A DNA stretch of 40,608 bases from Hyphomicrobiales bacterium. GTDB taxonomy: Bacteria > Pseudomonadota > Alphaproteobacteria > Rhizobiales > Beijerinckiaceae. Where the stretch lies: contig CANGLU010000019.1 in assembly GCA_947455025.1 (NCBI GenBank), positions 1-40,608 of the forward strand, written 5' to 3'. This document shows positions 1-7,166 of this stretch, piece after piece. Under the pieces are notes generated by a model. It saw only the letters and a list, made by a program, of their open reading frames with translations. It was not told where the DNA came from and did no database searches. Made by a program: the position numbers and the translations under genes. The first letter of the stretch is position 1. Every line of letters begins with the position of its first letter.

Positions 1-111
1 AGATAATCGGCGGCGGATCATTGACTTCGTACCCCTAGCTATCGAAAACCAAGCGGCGCATTCGGTCGTAAGTGACATGCGACATTTTGGTTCGGCGGGA
101 GCATTAGAATC

Positions 112-726
112 GTGAAAAGTTTAACAGACGGTGACTTTACCGAGGCGAGTGAGCCTTTTTTGCTGTTTGAGCAGTGGTTTTCCGACGCAACCGCCTCTGA
201 ACCCAATGATCCGAACGCGATGGCGCTGGCAACGGTTGATTCTTCCGGCCTACCCAATGTTCGCATGGTCCTCATGAAGGGCTGGGATGAATCGGGCTTT
301 GTTTTTTACACCAATACCGAATCAGCCAAGGGGCGTGAGATTTTGGGAACGCTTAAGGCGGCTCTGGTGTTCCATTGGAAAAGCCTGAAGCGGCAAGTGC
401 GCGTTCGCGGTCAGGTCGAACAGGTAACGGACGAAGAGGCGGACGCTTATTTCCACTCGCGCCCGCGCGATAGCCGGATTGGCGCTTGGGCAAGCCAGCA
501 ATCGCGCCCGCTGGAGGGGCGCTTCGCCCTTGAAAAGGCGGTTGCGACCAATGCGATGAAATATGCTATTGGGGATGTGCCGCGCCCACCGCATTGGACG
601 GGATTTCGTATTTTGCCGGTGGAAATGGAATTTTGGCATGATCGCCCGTTCAGGCTCCATGATCGGATTGTTTTCCGGCGGGACGCACCATCGGCACCAT
701 GGACGAAGGCGCGGCTTTATCCGTGA
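112..726 (+). CDS. pdxH: Pyridoxine/pyridoxamine 5'-phosphate oxidase
   Basis: FMN-dependent cytosolic oxidase that makes pyridoxal 5'-phosphate, the last step of vitamin B6 coenzyme synthesis and salvage. The 204-residue product is close to the usual length for the family. The N-terminal split-barrel carries the pattern NAMALATVD...[10 protein letters not shown] followed by [11 protein letters not shown], an FMN/substrate-binding segment. The C-terminal PNPOx dimerisation region ends in [18 protein letters not shown] and a final W...RLYP. The start is GTG at 112, behind a GGCGGGAG stretch; no better in-frame ATG precedes the conserved region. It is followed 30 bp later by a dehydrogenase gene on the same strand. 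The upstream 111 bp contain no gene I can support. The family assignment is firm. Confidence 0.95.
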   Translation: MKSLTDGDFTEASEPFLLFEQWFSDATASEPNDPNAMALATVDSSGLPNVRMVLMKGWDESGFVFYTNTESAKGREILGTLKAALVFHWKSLKRQVRVRGQVEQVTDEEADAYFHSRPRDSRIGAWASQQSRPLEGRFALEKAVATNAMKYAIGDVPRPPHWTGFRILPVEMEFWHDRPFRLHDRIVFRRDAPSAPWTKARLYP

Positions 727-756
727 TGTTCGATAATTTGTAAGGAGCGATATTTC

Positions 757-1509
757 ATGTCCCAATCCAATGAGCCCGCGCGGCGCAGGACGATGTTGCT
801 AACGGGTGCCAGCCGCGGCATTGGACACGCGACGGTGAAGCGCTTCTCAGCCGCCGGCTGGCGCGTCATCAGCTGTTCGCGTCAGGCTTTTCCCGAGAAT
901 TGCCCGTGGGAGATGGGGGCGCAGGATCATATTCAAGTTGATCTTGAAGACGCAAAAAATACTCGCGAAGCCATTGAAGAAATCCGTCGCCGGTTGGAAG
1001 ATGGGCAGCTCGACGCGCTCGTTAATAATGCCGGTATTTCGCCCAAGGGCGAAGGTGGTGCCCGTTTGGGGACATTGAACACCGAGCTCCATGATTGGCA
1101 GCGTGTGTTTCAAGTGAATTTTTTTGCGCCTATGATGCTGGCCCGTGGACTGCTTGACGAATTAAAAGCGGCCAAGGGATCGGTGGTGAATGTGACGTCG
1201 ATCGCTGGTTCGCGCGTTCATCCCTTTGCCGGCTCCGCCTATGCCACCTCGAAAGCCGCTTTGGCTGGCTTGACGCGCGAAATGGCCTCTGATTTTGGGC
1301 CGCTTGGTATTCGCGTTAATTCGATCTCGCCCGGTGAAATTGATACGTCCATTTTATCGCCCGGCACCGACAAGATTGTCGAGCAAATTCCAATGCGGCG
1401 GCTTGGAACGCCCGAGGAAGTGGCGAAGGCGATTTACTTCCTCTGCACCGATCAATCGAGCTATGTGCACGGCGCTGAAATTCACATCAATGGCGGCCAG
1501 CACGTATGA
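757..1509 (+). CDS. SDR-family NAD(P)-dependent oxidoreductase
   Basis: Classical short-chain dehydrogenase/reductase, 250 residues, the usual length. It has the nucleotide-binding TGASRGIG motif at residues 16-23, NNAG at 90-93, and the catalytic Ser148, Tyr162 and Lys166 (YATSK). The C-terminal half has the typical ISPGEIDT and VHGAEIHINGG segments. TAAGGAG at 741-747 is a good ribosome-binding site for the ATG at 757. Its stop overlaps the next gene's ATG (ATGA), so the two are almost certainly translated together. The substrate cannot be told from sequence: this fold covers sugar, fatty acyl and steroid-like substrates. The pairing with a Nudix hydrolase and pdxH may be only positional. 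Confidence 0.9.
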   Translation: MSQSNEPARRRTMLLTGASRGIGHATVKRFSAAGWRVISCSRQAFPENCPWEMGAQDHIQVDLEDAKNTREAIEEIRRRLEDGQLDALVNNAGISPKGEGGARLGTLNTELHDWQRVFQVNFFAPMMLARGLLDELKAAKGSVVNVTSIAGSRVHPFAGSAYATSKAALAGLTREMASDFGPLGIRVNSISPGEIDTSILSPGTDKIVEQIPMRRLGTPEEVAKAIYFLCTDQSSYVHGAEIHINGGQHV

Positions 1510-1949
1510 GCGATAGGCTCTATCCGCAACGCCCTTTGATTGGCGCAAGCGTTGCGGTTTTTCGGGACGGCAAAGTGTTATTGGCGGCGCGTGTGAATAC
1601 TGAAAGCGCGCCGATTTATTCACTGCCCGGTGGGCTTGTTGAAATTGGCGAGACACTGGAAGAAGCAGCCCTTCGCGAAGTGATGGAAGAGGTTGGCGTA
1701 ACCGCGCGCATTATTGGTTTTGCAGGTCATGTCGAAGTGATTGACCGCGATCCCGATGGAAAAGTGCGCCGGCATTTTGTCGTCAATGCGTTTGCAGCCG
1801 AATGGGTAGAGGGCGAGCCTGTGACGGGGCCTGAAGCGCCTCATATCCAATGGGTTGATCCGCATGCCATAGGTGGTATTGCGGTGACGAAAGGTCTCGG
1901 TGCTGTTTTGAAAAAGGCCACAACGTTGATTGCTAATTCGTCACGTTAA
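1506..1949 (+). CDS. Nudix hydrolase
   Basis: 147-residue single-domain Nudix pyrophosphohydrolase. The Nudix box is complete: Gly43, Glu49, then R57-E58-V-M-E61-E62-V-G64, matching GX5EX7REUXEEXGU, so the metal-binding glutamates are intact. The N-terminal part (IGASVAVFRDGKVLLAAR) is typical of ADP-ribose or nucleotide-sugar pyrophosphatase-like members, but the substrate is not decidable here. The start ATG overlaps the stop of the upstream dehydrogenase by 4 bp, which indicates translational coupling. The gene ends just before a palindromic repeat that lies between it and the convergent dihydroorotase-like gene. It contrasts with the Nudix-like regulator at 6131, whose box is broken. Confidence 0.92.
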   Translation: MSDRLYPQRPLIGASVAVFRDGKVLLAARVNTESAPIYSLPGGLVEIGETLEEAALREVMEEVGVTARIIGFAGHVEVIDRDPDGKVRRHFVVNAFAAEWVEGEPVTGPEAPHIQWVDPHAIGGIAVTKGLGAVLKKATTLIANSSR

Positions 1950-1976
1950 GCCATTGAGGAATAAAGTTATTTGTTG

Positions 1977-2124
1977 CCTTCTCCCTGAGGGAGAAGGTGT
2001 CTGCGCAGCAGACGGATGAGGGTCTGATGTGCGTTATTGATTAAGGCAGGAGCCGCGTTTTAAGTGGTAAACAGTAGAACCTCATCCGCCGCCTCTGGCG
2101 GCACCTTCTCCTTCAAGGAGAAGG
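1977..2124. repeat. Long palindromic intergenic repeat, family 1 copy A
   Basis: About 148 bp with nested inverted repeats. The outer arms are CCTTCTCCC..GGGAGAAGG hairpins at each end (1977-1997 and 2103-2124). Each is followed inward by a small hairpin (GTCTGCGCAGCAGAC on the left, GCCGCCTCTGGCGGC on the right) and then by GGATGAGGG on the left facing CCTCATCC on the right. The same architecture recurs at 38077-38223. The element lies between the 3' ends of two convergent genes and could act as a bidirectional terminator or 3' transcript stabiliser. This repeat style is common in Rhizobiales intergenic regions. Confidence 0.85.
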
Positions 2125-2141
2125 ACCTTTTTCTTAGGTTT

Positions 2142-3461
2142 TTAATTAAACCGAACGGCTTCGCCCTGCGCAGCATCGGTGAGTTCACCTTCCCACATCA
2201 CGCGGTGACCGCGCACGATTGTGCCAATGGGCCAACCTTGAACGCTAACGCCGTCATAGGGCGTCCAGCCGCATTTTGATGCGATCCATTGATTGGTAAT
2301 GGTTTGACGCCGCTTTAAATCGACGATGGTTAAATCGGCATCATAGCCTTTGGCAATGCGGCCTTTATTAACAATGCCAAACAGACGCTGTGGTCCCGCG
2401 CTTGTCATATCGACAAAGCGTTGCAGGCTCATATGACCTTTGTTGATATGATCGAGCATCATTGGCACAAGCGTTTGAACGCCTGTCATGCCGGAAGGCG
2501 AATTCGGATAGGGCTTGGCCTTCTCCTCAAGTGTATGAGGTGCGTGGTCAGACCCTAAAACATCGGCAACGCCTTGGGCTATGCCTTGCCAAAGCGCATC
2601 GCGCACATCGGCGCCACGAACCGGTGGGTTCATCTGCACCAAGGTTCCAAGGCGCTTATAGGCCTCATCCCCATCAATCGTTAAATGATGCGGGGTGACC
2701 TCGCAGCTTGCGACATCTTTGTGACCCGCAAGAAAGACCATTTCTTCGGCTGTCGAGATGTGCAGCACGTGAATTTTGGCCCCTGTCTCATGCGCTATGC
2801 GCACGAGCCGTTCCGTGCAGCGAAGGGCTACTTCAGGCGAGCGCCAGATGGGGTGCGAAGATGGGTCGCCTTCAACGCGTAAATCTTTCCGCGCGCGCAG
2901 CATCATCTCATCTTCGGAATGAAAGGCCGAACGGCGTCGCGTTTTTTCCAAAATGGCTGCTACGCCTTTGTCATCCTCTACCAAAAGCGAACCGGTCGAG
3001 GATCCCATAAACACTTTGATGCCGGCCGAGCCGGGGAGGCGTTCAAGCTCTGGGATATGTTTGACATTGTCATGCGTGCCACCGACCCAGAACGCAAAAT
3101 CACAATGCATGCGATGCGTGCCGCGTTTCACCTTATCGGCGAGCGCTTCAGCCGTTGTGGTCTGCGGATCGGTATTCGGCATTTCAAAAACGGCGGTAAC
3201 CCCGCCCATAACGGCCGCACGTGATCCCGATTCGAGGTCTTCTTTGTGGGTTAGGCCCGGCTCACGGAAGTGAACTTGCGTATCGATCACGCCCGGAAGG
3301 ATATGGAGACCCGTACAATCGACCACTTCGCCCGCCGCTTTTGGATCAAGTGACCCTAGTGCCACGATCTTTCCTTGGCTTACCCCAATATCTGCCATCC
3401 CGATTCCGTCCTGATTAACGACGGTGCCGCCTTTGAAGAGGGTATCGAAGGTATGGGACAT
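2142..3461 (-). CDS. Dihydroorotase-like cyclic amidohydrolase
   Basis: Member of the dihydroorotase/allantoinase/hydantoinase branch of the amidohydrolase superfamily, 439 residues. It is annotated as dihydroorotase in related bacteria, which would place it in pyrimidine synthesis. The start at 3461 is chosen because GAGGAG sits a few bases ahead of it; the open frame extends 25 codons further upstream without support. The metal-site pattern is Asp60-Thr-Gln62-Val-His64 in DTQVHFREPG, candidate bridging Lys149 (GIKVFMG), His181 (AFHSEDE), His234 (VLHIS) and Asp305 (GSDHAPHT). Position 62 is normally His, the first His of the HxH metal pair, and is Gln here. Other metal ligands look intact. 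The exact substrate is therefore less certain than the fold. It is divergent from the ygfZ-like operon. Confidence 0.85.
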   Translation of the reverse strand: MSHTFDTLFKGGTVVNQDGIGMADIGVSQGKIVALGSLDPKAAGEVVDCTGLHILPGVIDTQVHFREPGLTHKEDLESGSRAAVMGGVTAVFEMPNTDPQTTTAEALADKVKRGTHRMHCDFAFWVGGTHDNVKHIPELERLPGSAGIKVFMGSSTGSLLVEDDKGVAAILEKTRRRSAFHSEDEMMLRARKDLRVEGDPSSHPIWRSPEVALRCTERLVRIAHETGAKIHVLHISTAEEMVFLAGHKDVASCEVTPHHLTIDGDEAYKRLGTLVQMNPPVRGADVRDALWQGIAQGVADVLGSDHAPHTLEEKAKPYPNSPSGMTGVQTLVPMMLDHINKGHMSLQRFVDMTSAGPQRLFGIVNKGRIAKGYDADLTIVDLKRRQTITNQWIASKCGWTPYDGVSVQGWPIGTIVRGHRVMWEGELTDAAQGEAVRFN

Positions 3462-3551
3462 TGGGGTCTCCTCGAATGGAACATCGGCTTGAGTGGCGAC
3501 AGCTTCTGTCCTACGTATCGGAAATTGCCAAAGCAAGAAAGTTGATTGCCT

Positions 3552-4406
3552 ATGCCTGTATGTTTTTTGCCCAATCGCGGCCTAATCAGCGTTTTAGGTC
3601 CGGATGCGGCACCCTTTCTGGATAATTTGCTCACCGTTTCGATCAGCGGGCTCCAAAAAGGGGAGGCGCGGTATGGCGCGCTTTTGACGCCACAGGGCAA
3701 AATGATTGTGGATGGCTTGATTGTCGCAACCGATGACGGCTTCGCGATCGACTGCCCCCGCGCGCTTGCCGGTGACTTGGCGCGGCGCCTTGGGTTTTAT
3801 AAATTGCGGGCGAAAGTAGATATCGCCAATCGCAGCGATGACTGGGCGGTCATCGTAGGGTGGCAAGACGGCCTTGTTCCACCGGATGCTATTGTGAGTT
3901 TCATCGATCCTCGTTACGCGGCGCTTGGTTGGCGGTCCATTATCGAGGCGGCTCATCGTCCTCCCTTATCGGATCCAGAAGCCGATTATGACGCGCACCG
4001 TGTTGCGCTCGGTATTCCGGAAGGGGGGCGTGATTTTATCTATGGAGATGCTTTCCCGCATGAGGCGGATATGGATCAGCTGCATGGCGTTGATTTCGCT
4101 AAGGGGTGTTATGTCGGTCAAGAAGTCGTTTCTCGCATGCAGCACCGTGGAACGGCGCGTACCCGTTGTGTGCCTATTCGATTTATCGATGGCATGTCCG
4201 TTCCTGAAGGCACCGACGCATTGGCCGGTGAAAAAATCTGTGGCCGTATAGGCTCATCCAGCTCCAATGGCTCGGCGATCGGGCTGTTAAGGCTGGACCG
4301 CGTAGCCGATGCATTGGCCCTTGGCGAGACGTTGTCGGCAAATGGCCGTGCCTTTGTCCTTGAAAAGCGGGATTGGATTCAGTTTGAATTGACAGGTGCA
4401 GCATGA
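3552..4406 (+). CDS. ygfZ: YgfZ/GcvT-type folate-binding protein (Fe-S cluster repair factor)
   Basis: 284-residue homologue of YgfZ, a tetrahydrofolate-binding protein related to GcvT and needed for the activity of certain iron-sulfur enzymes. The signature K184-GCYVGQE-191 with Cys186 is present, followed by RMQHRGTARTR. The N-terminal folate-binding region reads GEARYGALLTPQGK. I start at ATG 3552; a TTG two codons earlier is possible. It is the first gene of a close-packed operon: its stop overlaps the tag start (ATGA), and three more genes follow with overlaps or gaps of a few bases. The promoter should lie in the roughly 90-bp divergent gap shared with the amidohydrolase gene. Confidence 0.88.
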   Translation: MPVCFLPNRGLISVLGPDAAPFLDNLLTVSISGLQKGEARYGALLTPQGKMIVDGLIVATDDGFAIDCPRALAGDLARRLGFYKLRAKVDIANRSDDWAVIVGWQDGLVPPDAIVSFIDPRYAALGWRSIIEAAHRPPLSDPEADYDAHRVALGIPEGGRDFIYGDAFPHEADMDQLHGVDFAKGCYVGQEVVSRMQHRGTARTRCVPIRFIDGMSVPEGTDALAGEKICGRIGSSSSNGSAIGLLRLDRVADALALGETLSANGRAFVLEKRDWIQFELTGAA

Positions 4407-5011
4407 CAAAGGGTCTCATCGAACACGAAGACGGCAAACATCGCTGCCCTTGGCCGGGTGTTGATCCGCTCTATGTTGCTTATCACGATACGGATTGGGG
4501 CGTGCCGGAATATGATGACCGCGCTTTGTTCGAAAAGCTGATTTTGGATGGCTTTCAAGCGGGATTAAGCTGGATCACGATACTACGAAAACGCGAGAAT
4601 TTTCGGGCGTCTTTTGATGGCTTTGATGCTGAAAAGATTGTGCGCTATTCGCCGCAAAAAATTGAAAGCCTGGTTCAGGATGCGGGCATTATCCGGCATC
4701 GCGGCAAGATTGAGAGCACGATCAAGAGCGCGCGCGTTTATTTGGATATTCAAGAAAAACAAGGATTTTCGAATTATCTTTGGGATTTCACCGACGGGCG
4801 CGTTATTCAAAATACACCGCGGAGCATGGCCGATATTGTGCCGCAGACGGACGTTTCCACGCGCATCTCAAAAGATTTAAAAAAGCGCGGCTTTAATTTT
4901 TGCGGGCCTACGATTGTGCATGCGTTCATGCAGGCGGTGGGCATGGTGAATGATCATCTCGTCGGTTGCTTCCGACATGAGGAGGTAAAGCTTTTGGAGC
5001 GGAAGCGCTGA
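4403..5011 (+). CDS. tag: DNA-3-methyladenine glycosylase I
   Basis: Cytosolic base-excision repair enzyme that removes 3-methyladenine from alkylated DNA. The 202 residues align throughout with E. coli Tag from memory. The zinc-snap ligands are Cys15, His28, His185 and Cys189, with the same internal spacings as in E. coli. The core YHDTDWGVPE, QAGLSWITILRKREN and VQDAGIIRHRGKI are conserved. The residue aligned with E. coli catalytic Glu38 appears to be Asp49 (ILDGFQAGLSW), a conservative change. It is co-translated with ygfZ by a 4-bp overlap and is 2 bp from the HD gene. The identification is very secure. Confidence 0.95.
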   Translation: MTKGLIEHEDGKHRCPWPGVDPLYVAYHDTDWGVPEYDDRALFEKLILDGFQAGLSWITILRKRENFRASFDGFDAEKIVRYSPQKIESLVQDAGIIRHRGKIESTIKSARVYLDIQEKQGFSNYLWDFTDGRVIQNTPRSMADIVPQTDVSTRISKDLKKRGFNFCGPTIVHAFMQAVGMVNDHLVGCFRHEEVKLLERKR

Positions 5012-5013
5012 TC

Positions 5014-5613
5014 ATGTCGGCAAAGCTTGAACGACCCCGCGCCTGGCAGCGCATGTTATCGGGACGGCGGTTGGATCTTTTAAATCCATCGCCGCTCGAT
5101 ATTGAAATCGAAGACATCGCGCATGGCTTGGCGCGTGTGGCGCGGTGGAATGGCCAGACCATTGGTCCGGCGATTTTTTCCGTTGCGCAACATTCTTTGC
5201 TCGTCGAGGCGATTTTCTCCGATGATGGTAAGGCTACGCGTGATGAGCAAATGGCGGCCTTGCTGCATGATGCGCCGGAATATGTTGTGGGCGATATGAT
5301 ATCGCCGTTTAAAGCGGTGATTGGGGGCGATTACAAAGCCGTCGAGCTTCGGCTTTTAGCGGCGATCCATGTGCGGTTTGGTTTAAAGGCAAGCGTGCCG
5401 GATGCGTTAACGAAGCGCATTAAACAGGCGGATCAGATTGCGGCCTTTCTCGAAGCCACTCAATTGGCAGGCTTTGATGAAGAGGAAGCCAAGCGGCTGT
5501 TTGGTAAACCGCCTGTCATGAAGCCTGATTATGATTTACTGGTAAAGTCTTGGACGGCCGAGGAAGCAAAGACACGGTTTATTGAACGATTTTTAAGGTT
5601 GGAGACGCGTTGA
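5014..5613 (+). CDS. HD-domain hydrolase, YfbR-like
   Basis: 199-residue HD-superfamily metal-dependent phosphohydrolase. The motif residues visible are His60 (VAQHS), His85-Asp86 (LLHDAPEY), Glu89 and Asp94 (VVGDMISP), plus a late Asp in KQADQIA. This fits the YfbR-like group, whose E. coli member is a 5'-deoxynucleotidase; the substrate here is untested. It starts 2 bp after tag and ends in TGATG, overlapping the start of the phosphatase gene, so the five-gene operon is continuous here. The DNA-repair and nucleotide-related neighbours make a nucleotide-monophosphate substrate reasonable, but that is inference. Confidence 0.85.
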   Translation: MSAKLERPRAWQRMLSGRRLDLLNPSPLDIEIEDIAHGLARVARWNGQTIGPAIFSVAQHSLLVEAIFSDDGKATRDEQMAALLHDAPEYVVGDMISPFKAVIGGDYKAVELRLLAAIHVRFGLKASVPDALTKRIKQADQIAAFLEATQLAGFDEEEAKRLFGKPPVMKPDYDLLVKSWTAEEAKTRFIERFLRLETR

Positions 5614-6125
5614 TGGCCAAATTGCATGTATGTTCGCTGTCGCGCTTACAAGAAACCGTTGATCGAACGGGCGCTAAACACGTCGTTACGCTGTTGACGG
5701 AAGCCGCAGGAGTGCCCAGTCCTGATGGTATCGTGTCGACGCAGCATCTGAAATTGATCGCGAGCGATATTACAGCGCCGATGGAAGGCCATATTCTGCC
5801 AGGTGCCGAGCATGTTGAACAATTAATCGCCTTTGTGCAGGCATGGGATCGGGTTGATCCGATGGTTATTCATTGTTGGGCCGGAATTAGCCGCTCAACC
5901 GCTTCGGCCTATATTGCCGCCAGCGTGTTAAATCCCGATTTGGATGAGGTGCATTTGGCAACGCGATTGCGGGCCGCTTCACCGAGTGCCACGCCTAATC
6001 CACGCCTGATTGCCTTGGCCGATTCGATCTTGGGTCGAAAGGGTCGAATGATGGCGGCAATTGCAGATATCGGACGCGGCGCCGATGCCTTTGAAGGCAC
6101 GCCTTTTGAACTTGTTTATGATTGA
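5613..6125 (+). CDS. Tyrosine-phosphatase-like protein (CX5R)
   Basis: 170-residue protein with a protein-tyrosine/dual-specificity phosphatase loop, His87-Cys88-WAGIS-Arg94-Ser95. This matches HCX5RS, with Cys as nucleophile and Arg as phosphate binder. A plausible general acid is the Asp in IASDIT (around residue 52). The ATG at 5613 overlaps the stop of the HD gene. The rest of the protein is not distinctive enough to name a substrate: it could act on phosphotyrosine, on a small phosphorylated metabolite or on phosphoinositide-like molecules. Two phosphate-ester hydrolases of different folds joined by an overlap suggest consecutive steps or a shared substrate class. Confidence 0.8.
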   Translation: MAKLHVCSLSRLQETVDRTGAKHVVTLLTEAAGVPSPDGIVSTQHLKLIASDITAPMEGHILPGAEHVEQLIAFVQAWDRVDPMVIHCWAGISRSTASAYIAASVLNPDLDEVHLATRLRAASPSATPNPRLIALADSILGRKGRMMAAIADIGRGADAFEGTPFELVYD

Positions 6126-6130
6126 ACCTA

Positions 6131-7114
6131 ATGACTGAGCATCACCCCGAAACGCCGATTGAGATTGGGCTCGCCGCTGCCATTGTGGCGGTGGAAGGCG
6201 ATGCGCCGCAAATTCTCGTAGGCCGCGTTGAAGGCGGTGAGGATGGCTTGCCCTATGGCAGTTTCGATCCGCTCTCGCATCGCACGCTTGAAATTGCGCT
6301 ACGAGCCTTTGTGGCAGAGCAATCGGGCCTTTCGTTGGGCTATGTCGAGCAGCTTTACACCTTTGCCGATCGCGGACGGCATGATCGGCCCAATGATGGC
6401 GCGCCGCATGTGGTATCGATTGGATATCTTGCTCTCACACGGGTTGCGGCGCAGGCCGAAGATCGCCCCAAGAAGGCGGCTTTTCGCCCATGGTATCGGT
6501 TTTTTCCGTGGGAAGATTGGCGCGGTGGACGGCCTGCTATTTTGGACCGTGATATTTTGCCAAGGCTTAATCATTGGGCGCAGGATAGCGCTGCAGAAAA
6601 AGCGGAAATGAAGGCAAGGCCGCTTTCTCGGCTGGAGCGCCTTCGGTTTTGCTTTGGTACGGAGTCAGGGCCTTGGGATGAGGAAAAGGTGCTGGATCGG
6701 TACGAGCTTCTTTATGAAGCAGGTTTGGTTTTTGAAGCAGGACGCGATGGCCGCCCCGGTGCCATTGATCCCGATATTGCGCGACGGTTTGGCGAACCCA
6801 TGCGGCACGATCATCGCCGGATATTAGCAACCGCGATGGGACGGTTACGGGCTAAATTAAAATATCGCCCGGTTGTTTTCGAATTGATGCCGCCGAGTTT
6901 TACACTGACGGCGTTACAAAGCACCGTTGAATCCATTTCAGGACGGCATTTGCACAAGCAGAATTTTCGAAGGCTTGTGGAGACGACGGCTCTTGTCGAA
7001 CCGACGGGAAGTCAAACCACCACACGGGGCAGGCCTGCGGCTTTATTTAGGTTCAGGCGGGACGTGTTGCAGGAACGACCGGCACCCGGTTTGCGGGTCG
7101 GAAAACGCGGATAA
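6131..7114 (+). CDS. nadQ: NadQ-type Nudix-related transcriptional regulator of NAD synthesis
   Basis: 327 residues: an N-terminal Nudix-like domain (about residues 10-150) and a C-terminal region ending in a winged-helix-like segment (about 225-310, with FTLTALQSTVESISG and KQNFRRLV). This matches the architecture I recall for the alphaproteobacterial NAD regulator NadQ (COG4111), a relative of NrtR. The Nudix box is broken: Gly43, then RTLEIALRAFVAEQSGL at 51-67, so the REUXEE glutamates are largely missing. That suits a ligand-sensing rather than a hydrolytic domain. Candidate operators lie upstream of nadA in this same window. The start is ATG 6131; a TTG at 6122 overlapping the upstream stop is an alternative. 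It is last in the ygfZ-tag-HD-phosphatase operon and is followed by a strong terminator. Confidence 0.78.
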   Translation: MTEHHPETPIEIGLAAAIVAVEGDAPQILVGRVEGGEDGLPYGSFDPLSHRTLEIALRAFVAEQSGLSLGYVEQLYTFADRGRHDRPNDGAPHVVSIGYLALTRVAAQAEDRPKKAAFRPWYRFFPWEDWRGGRPAILDRDILPRLNHWAQDSAAEKAEMKARPLSRLERLRFCFGTESGPWDEEKVLDRYELLYEAGLVFEAGRDGRPGAIDPDIARRFGEPMRHDHRRILATAMGRLRAKLKYRPVVFELMPPSFTLTALQSTVESISGRHLHKQNFRRLVETTALVEPTGSQTTTRGRPAALFRFRRDVLQERPAPGLRVGKRG

Positions 7115-7153
7115 AAAAAGCCCTCCGACACGCTAAGCATCGGAGGGCTTTTT
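7112..7153. terminator. Bidirectional intrinsic terminator
   Basis: A perfect 10-bp stem, AGCCCTCCGA (7119-7128) pairing with TCGGAGGGCT (7140-7149), has an 11-nt loop. It is flanked by an A-run at 7113-7119 and a T-run at 7149-7153. It sits between the convergent nadQ-type and ald genes and should end transcripts from both sides. Confidence 0.92.
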
Positions 7154-7166
7154 AAACATCAAAAGC

